Positions 17,359-24,536 of a stretch of DNA of 32,641 bases are shown here, in pieces. The position numbers were made by a program, and so were the translations under genes. Position 1 is the stretch's first letter. Each line of letters opens with the position of its first letter. The DNA lies in assembly GCA_938028665.1 (NCBI GenBank), contig CALIMB010000079.1, forward strand, positions 1 through 32,641. Direction: 5' to 3'. The stretch comes from an uncultured Thermomicrobium sp. (lineage in GTDB: Bacteria > Chloroflexota > Chloroflexia > Thermomicrobiales > Thermomicrobiaceae). A model generated the notes under the pieces. That model had not been told where the DNA came from, did not search any database, and saw only the letters and a program-made list of their open reading frames with translations.

Positions 17359-18287
17359 GCCGACGGAGAGGAAGGTACCGGCCGAACCGGTGCAGCATGC
17401 CGCTGGGGATCCAGGACGCAGCGCTCCGGATGAAAGAGTGCGGTCAGAATTTCCACACCATGGATCACTCGTGGACCAGGACGGCTGAAGAAGTGGGTTG
17501 CATCAACAGCCCATACTGCCTCCCGAATGACCGCGGGTGTACGGCGCAGTGCTGGATGTGCAAGTAGTTCGCTGCTGAGTCGCAGTGTTCCCTCAAGATC
17601 ATAACCGCAGGGCATCGCAACCAGAATATCTGGAGCGGCTTCGGCCACACGTTCCCACGTCACCGTGAAGGAGGGATGCCCGAGGATGCCAAGGACATCC
17701 ACACCGCCAGCGTGCGCCACCATCTCCGGGACCCAGTGGCCAGCGACAATCGGCGGATCGAGCCACTCGAGACAAACGACGCGCGGTCGGGTTGCTGGCT
17801 CACCCACGCGCTCGGTAATCCACGCGAGTCTCCGCTCCAGAGCGGCGACCAGAGCATGTGCAGTGTTGGGGCGATTGGTAGCCTCACCAACGGTGAGGAT
17901 TGAGTCAAAGATCTCTCGCAGGGTCGTCGGCTCAACGGAGACAACCCGCGGTGGCCGAGGAAGGGTGGCGGCGAGTCGGCAGACGTCATCGACTGAGACG
18001 GCGCAGACCGGGCAGAGTGCTTGGGTAAGAATCAGATCAGGCTCAAGCGCTCGAAGGCGTACGACATCGAGTTCGTAGAGCGGTAGTCCCGCCGCCACGC
18101 GTTCTCGCACAGCGGCGTCGATCTCCGCCTGAGTCAGCCCAGAAGGAAGCAGGCTACGCGTCACGCGCGGCTTGGAGCGGACAGCGGGGGGATAGTCACA
18201 CTCATGTGTGACGGCAACAAGTTCGTCGGCTAAGCCGAGTGCCCAGACGATCTCAGTTAAGCTTGGGAGCAGCGAGACGATGCGCAC
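17355..18287 (-). CDS. BtuF-like cobalamin-binding protein without signal peptide
   Basis: 310-aa protein of the periplasmic-binding family for cobalamin and iron chelates. It starts RIVSLLPSLTEIVWALGLAD and holds the marker THECDYPP, then a second lobe (RVVCLEWLDPPIVAGHWVPE; PDILVAMPCGYDLEGTL). The GTG at 18287 was chosen because the fold begins at once and AAGGA lies about 9 bases upstream; upstream in-frame codons overlap the HxlR gene and do not form a signal peptide. A cytoplasmic location is therefore likely, which is unusual for an uptake binding protein; such signal-less homologues are often annotated simply as cobalamin-binding proteins. It follows hxlR by 19 bases and is coupled to the ECF S-component gene. 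Confidence 0.82.
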   Translation of the reverse strand: MRIVSLLPSLTEIVWALGLADELVAVTHECDYPPAVRSKPRVTRSLLPSGLTQAEIDAAVRERVAAGLPLYELDVVRLRALEPDLILTQALCPVCAVSVDDVCRLAATLPRPPRVVSVEPTTLREIFDSILTVGEATNRPNTAHALVAALERRLAWITERVGEPATRPRVVCLEWLDPPIVAGHWVPEMVAHAGGVDVLGILGHPSFTVTWERVAEAAPDILVAMPCGYDLEGTLRLSSELLAHPALRRTPAVIREAVWAVDATHFFSRPGPRVIHGVEILTALFHPERCVLDPQRHAAPVRPVPSSPSA

Positions 18288-18306
18288 TGCCTCGAATCCT
18301 TGTGGT

Positions 18307-18687
18307 TCATGCGGTAGCTGTACCAGATGCGTTGTGGTCAATCTTCGCGTCCTCGGCAGATGCAGGCTCCGGCGCAAGCCACCGTTCACCGTACTCGCGT
18401 AACTGCTCAATAACCGGGAGTGCTGCCCGTCCCTTCTCAGTCAGTGTGTACTCCACCCGCGGAGGAATCTCGGCGTATGGATGCCGTGTCACAAGTCCCT
18501 CTGCCTCCAGATAACGCAGCCGCTGGGACAACACAGCAGGACTGATCCCAGTGCCGACCAAGAGTTCCTGGAAGCGCCGGTTCCCGTGTGCCAGTTCGCG
18601 CAGGATCAAGAGCACCCAGTGATCGCCGAGTAAACGTGCCGCACGAGCGATTGGGCAGGTCGCTTCTTGATGCGTGTCGCGTCGCAT
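18307..18687 (-). CDS. HxlR-family winged-helix transcription regulator
   Basis: 126-aa DNA-binding protein. The family pattern is clear: C11PIARAARLLGDHWVLLILR, ELAHGNRRFQELL, ISPAVLSQRLRYLEAEGLV (recognition helix region) and the wing RVEYTLTEKGRAALPVI. The single N-terminal Cys11 is at the position that senses redox or electrophiles in YodB/HypR-type members, so thiol stress sensing is plausible but unproven. The ATG at 18687 follows GAGGATGAGCG. It heads the operon with the BtuF-like and ECF genes and is divergent from the YceI gene. A 5-bp dyad on the YceI promoter is a candidate binding site. Confidence 0.9.
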   Translation of the reverse strand: MRRDTHQEATCPIARAARLLGDHWVLLILRELAHGNRRFQELLVGTGISPAVLSQRLRYLEAEGLVTRHPYAEIPPRVEYTLTEKGRAALPVIEQLREYGERWLAPEPASAEDAKIDHNASGTATA

Positions 18688-18706
18688 CGCTCATCCTCGC
18701 TCCGTG

Positions 18707-18712
18707 ATTGTA
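18707..18712 (-). promoter_or_regulatory. Possible -10 box of the hxlR operon
   Basis: On the minus strand TACAAT lies 19 bases before the hxlR ATG, which would give a very short leader containing the ribosome site. No good -35 is seen 17-18 bases upstream, so an activator or a weak promoter would be needed. Next to it is the partly palindromic GTACCGTACGTA, a possible autoregulatory site. Confidence 0.35.
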
Positions 18713-19008
18713 CCGTACGTATCCGGATCGAAGAGAAATGTGCGTCGCCTCTCAACAGCGGAGTGTTGCGTAACCGAACGAGATATTGCACTCGTGCTTG
18801 CTTGTGACCGCTCGGCGCCGTTCTATCCACGGGGGCCAGGGAGACAGATGCGCGTGCGGTTTTTCAGTTCGCCAAGCGGAGACTGCTCGCGCCAAGGCTG
18901 CCACATGTCAATGGATGTGGTCCTTCACCCGCGGAAGCACTGCGTGTTTATGGACGCGGGTTGGCTACGCAGGTGGCATCAAGGATGATGCCGGGTCTCA
19001 CTGGCTCC

Positions 19009-19037
19009 TTGACATCCAGCTCTCCCAATACTACTAT
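19009..19037 (+). promoter_or_regulatory. Sigma-A type promoter of the YceI gene
   Basis: TTGACA at 19009-19014, a 17-base spacer, and TACTAT at 19032-19037. This is the best promoter match in the window. Transcription would start near 19044, giving a leader of about 50 bases. Confidence 0.75.
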
Positions 19038-19046
19038 ATCCGTAGT
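19030..19046. promoter_or_regulatory. Operator-like dyad on the -10 box (candidate HxlR site)
   Basis: ACTAC (19030-19034), seven bases, GTAGT (19042-19046) form a perfect inverted repeat covering the -10 element and the likely start point. It resembles the TACT-N7-AGTA boxes described for the HxlR-family repressor YodB. A second dyad, CGTAG-TTG-CTACG (19041-19053), overlaps it. Binding by the adjacent HxlR protein is inference. Confidence 0.55.
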
Positions 19047-19096
19047 TGCTACGAAGTGAGTAGGAAAGCAGTGAGTCGATGGAAGGGAGGACAGGT

Positions 19097-19660
19097 GTGA
19101 CGACTGTTGCGCCGGAGTTAACGGGTCTTGCGCGCTGGGAGATCGATCCAGCGCACAGCCAGATTACCTTCGCCGTTCGGCACCTCATGGTGACGACGGT
19201 CCGTGGTCAGTTTAAGAAGTTCTCCGGTTGGGTCGAGTTCGACCCGGCACAACCGGAGAACGGGAATGTGGAAGTGACCATCGATGCAGCCAGTATCGAC
19301 ACACGTGAAGAGCGACGTGATGCGCATCTCCGGTCGGCCGATTTTCTCGATGTCGAACACTCTCCCACAATTACCTTCGTGAGCAAGCGTGTCGAACCAC
19401 TCGGTGGGAATCGCTATCGCGTGATCGGTGACCTCACGATCCGTGGCGTCACCAAGGAAATTGCACTGGAGGCGGAATTCCACGGTGTTGCAAAGGATCC
19501 CTGGGGTGGCGTGCGAGCGGGTTTCGAGGCACGCACGAAGATTAACCGGCATGACTTCGGCGCAAGTTGGAACGTGGCGCTCGAGGCTGGTGGTTGGTTG
19601 GTCGGCGAGACGGTGGACATCTTCATTGAGGTGGAGCTTGTCCGTAAGGATGCCGCCTGA
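19097..19660 (+). CDS. YceI-family lipid-binding protein, no signal peptide
   Basis: 187-aa member of the YceI/TT1927b family, a lipocalin-like barrel that binds polyisoprenoid chains in studied homologues. Typical blocks are WEIDPAHSQITFAVRHLMVT (start), GWVEFDPAQPENGNVEVTID, SIDTREERRDAHLRSADFLD, GDLTIRGVTKEIALEAEFHG and FEARTKINRHDFGASWN. There is no signal peptide, so it is probably cytoplasmic, unlike E. coli YceI. GTG 19097 is preferred since GGGAGG lies 6 bases upstream; ATG 19079 would place that site inside the gene. It has its own promoter with a dyad and a strong terminator, so it forms a single-gene unit opposite the HxlR operon. Binding of a carotenoid or quinone-like lipid is possible but not shown. 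Confidence 0.92.
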   Translation: MTTVAPELTGLARWEIDPAHSQITFAVRHLMVTTVRGQFKKFSGWVEFDPAQPENGNVEVTIDAASIDTREERRDAHLRSADFLDVEHSPTITFVSKRVEPLGGNRYRVIGDLTIRGVTKEIALEAEFHGVAKDPWGGVRAGFEARTKINRHDFGASWNVALEAGGWLVGETVDIFIEVELVRKDAA

Positions 19661-19668
19661 CGATTGCC

Positions 19669-19705
19669 GGGACGGGGCACGATCCTTCTTGCCCCGTCCC
19701 TTTTT
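19669..19705 (+). terminator. Rho-independent terminator of the YceI gene
   Basis: GGGACGGGGC (19669-19678) pairs perfectly with GCCCCGTCCC (19691-19700) across a 12-base loop, followed by TTTTT. It starts 8 bases after the stop codon. Confidence 0.9.
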
Positions 19706-19718
19706 GCAAGAAGTGGGG

Positions 19719-19877
19719 GCGGGAAGCTACTGTGTGGGTGACAAGCAACTAACTCCAGAGCCCCCTGCGCCACACAATCACGTGCGGGAAGCTATTGTGT
19801 GGGTGAAAAGCCTTGCTAGATCCCACATTGGTCCACTCACAGGTCATGGGCGGGAAGCTACTGTGTGAGTGACAAGC
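19719..19877. repeat. Three 28-bp direct repeats spaced 65-66 bp, with hairpin arms
   Basis: Copies start at 19719, 19784 and 19850 and run GCGGGAAGCTA[C/T]TGTGTG[G/A]GTGA[C/A]AAGC. The 37- and 38-base spacers are different. Copy 2 pairs perfectly with upstream CCACACAAT (19770-19778 with 19794-19802), and copy 3 with upstream CACTCACA (19834-19841 with 19864-19871). In both, the base that differs from the other copies is matched in its own partner arm. No cas gene is near. They look more like a small family of structured repeats than a CRISPR array. Confidence 0.7.
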
Positions 19878-20680
19878 CCCTCTCTTGCCTAGTGGTAAGC
19901 GGAATCGCTGACCTCATATCCCATAAGGTTGCAGCATGGTCAACTCGGCGAATGTCCTTGTGGTGTGGCGAGTGATCATCGTGGGTGAAGCTGCTTCTCG
20001 ACGGTGCGAGGACCGTGGTCGGTTGTCCGCCGGTGGCCAAAGACTTACCTTGACAAGTTTCGCGGTTGGGTCACCTCTCAGGTGGCTAACTCGTGGGCAA
20101 GAAGTGACCTGGTTGCGTTGACGGAGCAGAGAAGGCTGTTGGCGGCTGAAGCATGGCTTGATTGGGCAGTTCTTGCGGTCATGGGGACCGTAACCGATGC
20201 CATAGGCACCGGCTTCCAAACCAACACACAACGCATCGCTCCGTACCCAATAGGTGAGAAGATAGGCGCTCCAAGATCCTCGCTGGGGAACAATCGTCGG
20301 TAACGCCTATAGATGTTTCATTCCAGAAAGCTCCCATGTTTCAGAAGACACGGGGGGGTCAATGTCTCGTCGGGCCTTTGCCTGGAACACTTCTCCGCCT
20401 CCGTAGGACCAGTGCACAGAGCGAACTGTTTGCTCTACAGTAGCTTGGCTCATTAAGCAGGAGGGCTGCGAACATCGTATCAACGTCATGCTCGTCTGTC
20501 TGTACGGATCGCAGTTGCTCGCGGCCCCGAGCGTGTACCTGCCGGCAACAAAGGGTCCTCATGCAGAGCAAAGGTGGGCTCAGGCTCGTGTGTGGTCCAG
20601 ACAGCGGCGAAGTTTCCAGGCGATTGAACAGAAACGCTGCCTGGTTGTCAGAGTTCTCTTCGACATGAAGGGAGAATGGC
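19878..20680. other. Gene-poor region upstream of the first LLM gene
   Basis: About 800 bases with no convincing gene. An open frame at 20004-20303 (+) contains an aliphatic stretch near its middle but has no ribosome site, no family match and competing frames on both strands, so I do not call it. Base composition looks less GC-rich than the coding DNA around it, and there is a run of seven G at about 20351-20357. It may be decayed mobile or coding DNA. Confidence 0.45.
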
Positions 20681-21595
20681 ATGAGCAATGAGCGCAGGAT
20701 ACGCTTCGGGCTGAATCTCGATCCGGTAGTTGATCGTCTACAGGAGACAGCAGCTCTTGCGAGTCTGGCCGAGGAAGCTGGCCTCGCACTGATCGCGATG
20801 CAGGACCATGCCTACAATCCACGTTTCGCTGAGTCCTGGACGATGCTGACGGCTCTAGCACTTCGGACGCAGCGTGTCCATGTCCTTCTGAACGTGGCCA
20901 CACTTGCCCTACGTCATCCGGCCATGCTGGCCAAGGCGGCAGCGACGCTCGATCGACTGAGCGGTGGACGTGTAGAGCTCGGCCTTGGTGCGGGCGCGCT
21001 CTGGGATGGGATTGCGGCGATGGGTGGGCCGCGTTGGTCACCGCAGGAAGCGCTGACGGCACTCGAGGATGCAGTGCGCCTCTGCCGGCTTCTCTGGGAC
21101 TCTGCAGACACTGGACAGCCAGTAACCTACGAGGGGCGTCTGTTTCATGTTGCTGGACTAATGTTCGGCCTCGCTCCAGCGCATCCGATCCCGCTCTGGG
21201 TTGGTGCCATCCGACCGCACGCACTCCGTCTTGCCGGTGCACTCGCAGATGGCCTGACAATCTCCACGCCCTATGTTCAGCCCGAACGTTTGGCCGAGGT
21301 GAATCGTCTGGTAGACGAAGGGGCAGCAAGAGCTGGGCGGGATCCGCGGTTGGTTCGGCGTCTTTACAACCTTCTCGGTGTCCTTGACGTACCGGGAAGT
21401 CGCTCGCTCCGGGTGAGCCGTCCCGGCTTCCTCAGTGGCTCGGTAGAGGACTGGGCCGATGCCATAGCCCGATTCGTGGAAAGTGGGATGGACACCTTTA
21501 TCTTCTGGCCAGTCGCTGGGGACTATGGAGCGCAAGCGCGTCGCTTTGTCGAAGAGGTTATCCCGCGCGTCCAGGCGCTACTTGGCGAGAGCTGA
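20681..21595 (+). CDS. LLM-class (luciferase-like) flavin/F420-dependent oxidoreductase
   Basis: 304-aa single-domain TIM-barrel oxidoreductase of the bacterial luciferase superfamily, cytoplasmic. Family blocks are RIRFGLNLDP (first strand), ASLAEEAGLALIAMQDH, TQRVHVLLNVATLALRHPAM, LDRLSGGRVELGLGAG (cofactor region) and PIPLWVGAIRPHALRLAGAL. The shape is that of F420-dependent members from Actinobacteria and Chloroflexota, but FMN cannot be ruled out and the substrate is unknown. The ATG follows AAGGGAGAATGGC. It faces the PIG-L gene with only 2 bases between stops. A second, distinct LLM protein lies at 29621-30553. Confidence 0.9.
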   Translation: MSNERRIRFGLNLDPVVDRLQETAALASLAEEAGLALIAMQDHAYNPRFAESWTMLTALALRTQRVHVLLNVATLALRHPAMLAKAAATLDRLSGGRVELGLGAGALWDGIAAMGGPRWSPQEALTALEDAVRLCRLLWDSADTGQPVTYEGRLFHVAGLMFGLAPAHPIPLWVGAIRPHALRLAGALADGLTISTPYVQPERLAEVNRLVDEGAARAGRDPRLVRRLYNLLGVLDVPGSRSLRVSRPGFLSGSVEDWADAIARFVESGMDTFIFWPVAGDYGAQARRFVEEVIPRVQALLGES

Positions 21596-21597
21596 AC

Positions 21598-22317
21598 TCA
21601 CTCGAGGTCGACCCAAAGGAATGCCTCGGCGAGTTCCAAGCCGACGGGAGCTGCAGCGTCACGTGCTCGCCTGCGGACGCGTGTTTCCATTCCTCCCGGG
21701 AAAGCGCCTAGCTGGCTCGTGTGGCAGCGGAGTGCTGCCAGTTTGCGCTCGAAGACCGGCGCGATGTCCACGAACGTATCGGGACGGTCGGAACCGAAGA
21801 GCAAAGCGATCGGTACCACGTGTGGTTGCAGACCAGCCGCATATTGTTCGGGAAAGAACGTGGCCAACCGACTGGCGGGAAACGCTGCAGCAAGTGCTGC
21901 CGCGCCGACCGCCCGGTGATCAGGATGTTGGCGGTAGAGGCGCGTCAGGGGATCGTGCGTCACGACGATGTCAGGCCGGAAACGGCGGATCTCCGCAGTG
22001 AGCTGGGCGCGGAGCGCAAGCGAGTCGAAGACCTCCCCGTCAGGAAGGCGCAAGAAGGTCACGCCTTGGACGCCGAGTTCGCGTGCTGCTGCAAGCTGCT
22101 CGATTTCGCGGATGTGGGCCAAGGATTGGTGGGTCTCCTGGTCTTCCGGCATTCCCTTGTCCCCAGAAGTCACGAGGACATAATGCACGGTTGTGCCTGC
22201 GGCGACCCAGCGGGCAACCGTCCCAGCGCAGAAGAATTCTGGATCGTCCGGATGGGCACCAATGATCAGGACGCGTTTGGCGGCTGGTGGTTCACCGACA
22301 TGTCGAGGCAGCGTCAT
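21598..22317 (-). CDS. PIG-L/LmbE family zinc deacetylase
   Basis: 239-aa zinc hydrolase of the family that removes N-acetyl groups from GlcNAc-type substrates (GlcNAc-PI, mycothiol and bacillithiol precursors, antibiotic intermediates). The zinc motif AHPDDPE spans 21-27 (H22 and D25 as ligands, D24 as likely base) and the third ligand is H134 in HPDH (131-134). There is no signal peptide, so it acts in the cytoplasm. The ATG overlaps the stop of the beta-lactamase-like gene (ATGA), so the two are coupled and may act on related molecules. A role in bacillithiol-like thiol synthesis (BshB) is possible, but no other bsh gene is in view. Confidence 0.9.
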   Translation of the reverse strand: MTLPRHVGEPPAAKRVLIIGAHPDDPEFFCAGTVARWVAAGTTVHYVLVTSGDKGMPEDQETHQSLAHIREIEQLAAARELGVQGVTFLRLPDGEVFDSLALRAQLTAEIRRFRPDIVVTHDPLTRLYRQHPDHRAVGAAALAAAFPASRLATFFPEQYAAGLQPHVVPIALLFGSDRPDTFVDIAPVFERKLAALRCHTSQLGAFPGGMETRVRRRARDAAAPVGLELAEAFLWVDLE

Positions 22318-23147
22318 TGGTCACGCTCACTTCCCCGCGAGCTGGTGGACGGGGCACCGGTCGTCTCCGTCCACCACTCGTTATAGACCACACGAGCCAG
22401 ATCGGCGAGGGCGCGACGCGTGAGCTCTGAATCCCGGACGTCGCTGGAGAGCAGCACGAGCGTTGCTCGGCCATGCGGGGCCCACAGCAGTGCGGCATCG
22501 TGGAGAAACCCTGGCAGGCTACCGGTCTTGTTCCCCACGCGAACCGCAGCCGGGAGTCGCGCAGGGATAATGTCGCGAAACTGCTGTGCAGTGAGGATTG
22601 TTCGGAGATCCTCAAGCCAGAGCCCTTCTGGGACAATCTTTCCTTGCTCCAGGGATGCAAGAAGCTGAGTGAGATCACGCGCACTAGTCACGTTTTCTTC
22701 CTCGCCAGGGAGCGCAGCTCGTCCGGCAAAGCGGCGGCGCAAGGCGGTTTGAGCGAGGCCGAGCTCGTGCGTCAGAGTCGCGAAAGCCGACCAGCCCAGC
22801 CGCTCGAGCAGCAGGTTTGATGCCGTGTTGTCGCTAACAATCACCATGAAGACGGCGAGGTCGCGCAGCGTCAAGGTTGGTCTCTGCTGGAGCCATCGGA
22901 GAACGCCACTGCCTGGGACCACGGCCTCTGGAGTGGGCGTCACCTGCTCGTTAGGGTCGAGATCGCCGCGGGCAAAGGCGCGATAGAGGGCCGCAAGCAC
23001 AAGCAGCTTGATCGTGCTTGCTGCGGTGACCGGGCGATCCGCGTCATGTGTCATCTCCCAATGGCGGTCGAGATCGCGAAAAACGAGACTGACACGAGCC
23101 GGAACCTGCTGCAGTGCCGACCATACTGCTTCGGGCAGGGACACCAT
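22314..23147 (-). CDS. Class A beta-lactamase-fold serine hydrolase lacking the catalytic Glu and signal peptide
   Basis: 277-aa protein with the penicillin-recognising serine enzyme motifs: S44-T-I-K47 (nucleophile and base), S105-D-N107 and K207-T-G209. The omega-loop motif RxExxLN, which gives class A beta-lactamases their deacylating Glu166, is absent: the stretch RRFAGRAALPGEEENVTSA (138-156) is shorter and has no Glu at that place. It may therefore be an amidase, peptidase or esterase of this fold rather than a resistance enzyme. ATG 23147 is chosen for the AGGAGGGG about 9 bases upstream; the frame stays open upstream but overlaps the divergent DUF711 gene. No export signal is seen, which is unusual. 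It is coupled to the PIG-L gene. Confidence 0.82.
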   Translation of the reverse strand: MVSLPEAVWSALQQVPARVSLVFRDLDRHWEMTHDADRPVTAASTIKLLVLAALYRAFARGDLDPNEQVTPTPEAVVPGSGVLRWLQQRPTLTLRDLAVFMVIVSDNTASNLLLERLGWSAFATLTHELGLAQTALRRRFAGRAALPGEEENVTSARDLTQLLASLEQGKIVPEGLWLEDLRTILTAQQFRDIIPARLPAAVRVGNKTGSLPGFLHDAALLWAPHGRATLVLLSSDVRDSELTRRALADLARVVYNEWWTETTGAPSTSSRGSERDQ

Positions 23148-23226
23148 ACTCGTCTGCCCCTCCTGCTTCAATGGCAGTATAGCGACGTCGGAAGGATGAG
23201 TCCGGCCAGTTTGGGAGGCAAAGGCG

Positions 23227-24435
23227 ATGCGCGTGCGAGCGGTGACCATCGGATGGAACGTCGTCTGGCAGTCCGGAGTGATTCTGAATAGCCACGAACT
23301 TGCAGGGCTAGCGGGGCGGGTACGTGACTTTTTGGCGCGAAGCAGTCTCGAACTCCAGACGGTCCGGTTGGCAACGCAGCCTTTTCCGGCCATCGTCGCG
23401 CCAGCCGAGGTGCAAGAGTTCGCGCAGCGCCTTTGTGCACTGGCCGGCGTCTGGGGCTTTGACTTCGTCTCCATGGGGCCAGTACGTCCGCATCAAGGTG
23501 CATGGGTTCCGGGGATGGTGGAAGCACTGATTCGAGAAGAGCGACTCTTCGCAGCGTTCGCTGTCACAGACGAAGAGGGAGTGATATCGCTCCCGGCTGT
23601 TGGTCAGTGTGGGCAGGTTATAGCGAGACTCGCCCAGCAGACCCCCGAGGGCTTAGGGAACCTGCGCTTCGCAGCGCTTGCACTTTGTCCACCGGGTATC
23701 CCGTTTTTCCCGGCGGCGTATCACGACGGAGGATCGCCCGCGTTCGCAATCGCCTGGGAGGTAGCTGATGAGGTGGTTGAGATCTTGAGCAAGGCACCAA
23801 ATCTCATGGAAGGAGAGCGGAGGTTAGAGGAACGTTTGGCCCAAGTAGCCAGGAACCTCGTGCGTGTGGCCGGGGAACTCGCTGAGGAATCGGGCGTGCG
23901 CTTCCTTGGTCTCGACTGTTCTCTGGCTCCCTTTCCAGAGGAACAGCGAAGTGTTGCCGCAGCATTCGAGCGGCTGGGGGTGGCGCCATTTGGGGGACCA
24001 GGCATGCTTGCGGTGGCAGCGATGATTACGCGTGTCCTGCAGCGACTGCCGGTGCCGCGTACCGGTTTTTGCGGTCTTATGCTGCCGGTGTTCGAGGACG
24101 CTGTCCTGGGTGCACGAGCACAGGAGGGGCGTCTACACCTGCATTCGCTTCTACTGATTTCGGCGGTCTGTGGTGTAGGGTTGGACGTCGTTCCTTTGCC
24201 TGGTGATCTGACAGCGGCGCAACTGAGTGGCATTGTGCTCGATATGGCCACACTTGCGACACGTCTTGGCAAGCCGCTGACGGCACGCCTGATGCCCATT
24301 CCGGGTCATCATGCCGGAGAGCGTGTGCGTATTGCTTTTCCCTTTTTTGCTCCCGCGGGAGTCTTGGCAGTGGAAGGCTCGGTACCGGTACAGTGGTTCA
24401 AAAACGATTCTGGACAGAATACTGAGGCAGGATGA
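23227..24435 (+). CDS. DUF711 family protein
   Basis: 402-aa protein of the DUF711 family, related to UPF0210, whose function is not established. Recognised blocks include RFAALALCPPGIPFFPAAYH, GSPAFAIAWEVADEVVE, FLGLDCSLAPFPEEQRSVAA, and SAVCGVGLDVVPLPGDLTAA; the LDxSLAPFP and CGxGLDxVPLPGD patterns are the most telling. No signal peptide or membrane segment is present. GGGAGG lies about 9 bases before the ATG. It is divergent from the beta-lactamase-like gene (79-base gap) and stands alone. Family fold predictions have compared it with glycyl radical-type barrels, but I see no basis here to name a reaction. Confidence 0.85.
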   Translation: MRVRAVTIGWNVVWQSGVILNSHELAGLAGRVRDFLARSSLELQTVRLATQPFPAIVAPAEVQEFAQRLCALAGVWGFDFVSMGPVRPHQGAWVPGMVEALIREERLFAAFAVTDEEGVISLPAVGQCGQVIARLAQQTPEGLGNLRFAALALCPPGIPFFPAAYHDGGSPAFAIAWEVADEVVEILSKAPNLMEGERRLEERLAQVARNLVRVAGELAEESGVRFLGLDCSLAPFPEEQRSVAAAFERLGVAPFGGPGMLAVAAMITRVLQRLPVPRTGFCGLMLPVFEDAVLGARAQEGRLHLHSLLLISAVCGVGLDVVPLPGDLTAAQLSGIVLDMATLATRLGKPLTARLMPIPGHHAGERVRIAFPFFAPAGVLAVEGSVPVQWFKNDSGQNTEAG

Positions 24436-24463
24436 GGCGGCAGAGGTTCGATGAGAGTGGGGC

Positions 24464-24492
24464 TTGCACGAGCTCTTGTGAGAGAGTAGAAT
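24464..24492 (+). promoter_or_regulatory. Likely promoter of the 155-aa protein gene
   Basis: TTGCAC at 24464-24469, a 17-base spacer and TAGAAT at 24487-24492. The leader would be about 38 bases and includes ACGGAGG before the start codon. Confidence 0.55.
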
Positions 24493-24536
24493 GCTGATGT
24501 TGACAATGTGAGTTGATGTTTTGACGGAGGATGACG

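Larger units (their letters stand above)
18688..19096. other. Divergent intergenic region between hxlR and the YceI gene
   Basis: 409 bases. The left edge holds a possible -10 box for hxlR and the right edge a strong promoter with a dyad for the YceI gene (both listed separately). Between about 18720 and 19000 I see no gene, no B12-box consensus of a cobalamin riboswitch and no repeat. Confidence 0.5.

Noticed and set aside
19719-19877. CRISPR array
   Set aside because: Only three copies, each differing from the others, no cas genes, and the spacers contain arms complementary to the repeats.
20004-20303. Plus-strand frame of 99 codons in the gene-poor region
   Set aside because: No ribosome site, no recognised motif, and similar-length frames on the opposite strand over the same bases.
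22314-23474. Longer form of the beta-lactamase-like protein (386 codons)
   Set aside because: The extra 109 residues are antisense to the DUF711 gene, do not form a signal peptide, and a good ribosome site precedes ATG 23147.
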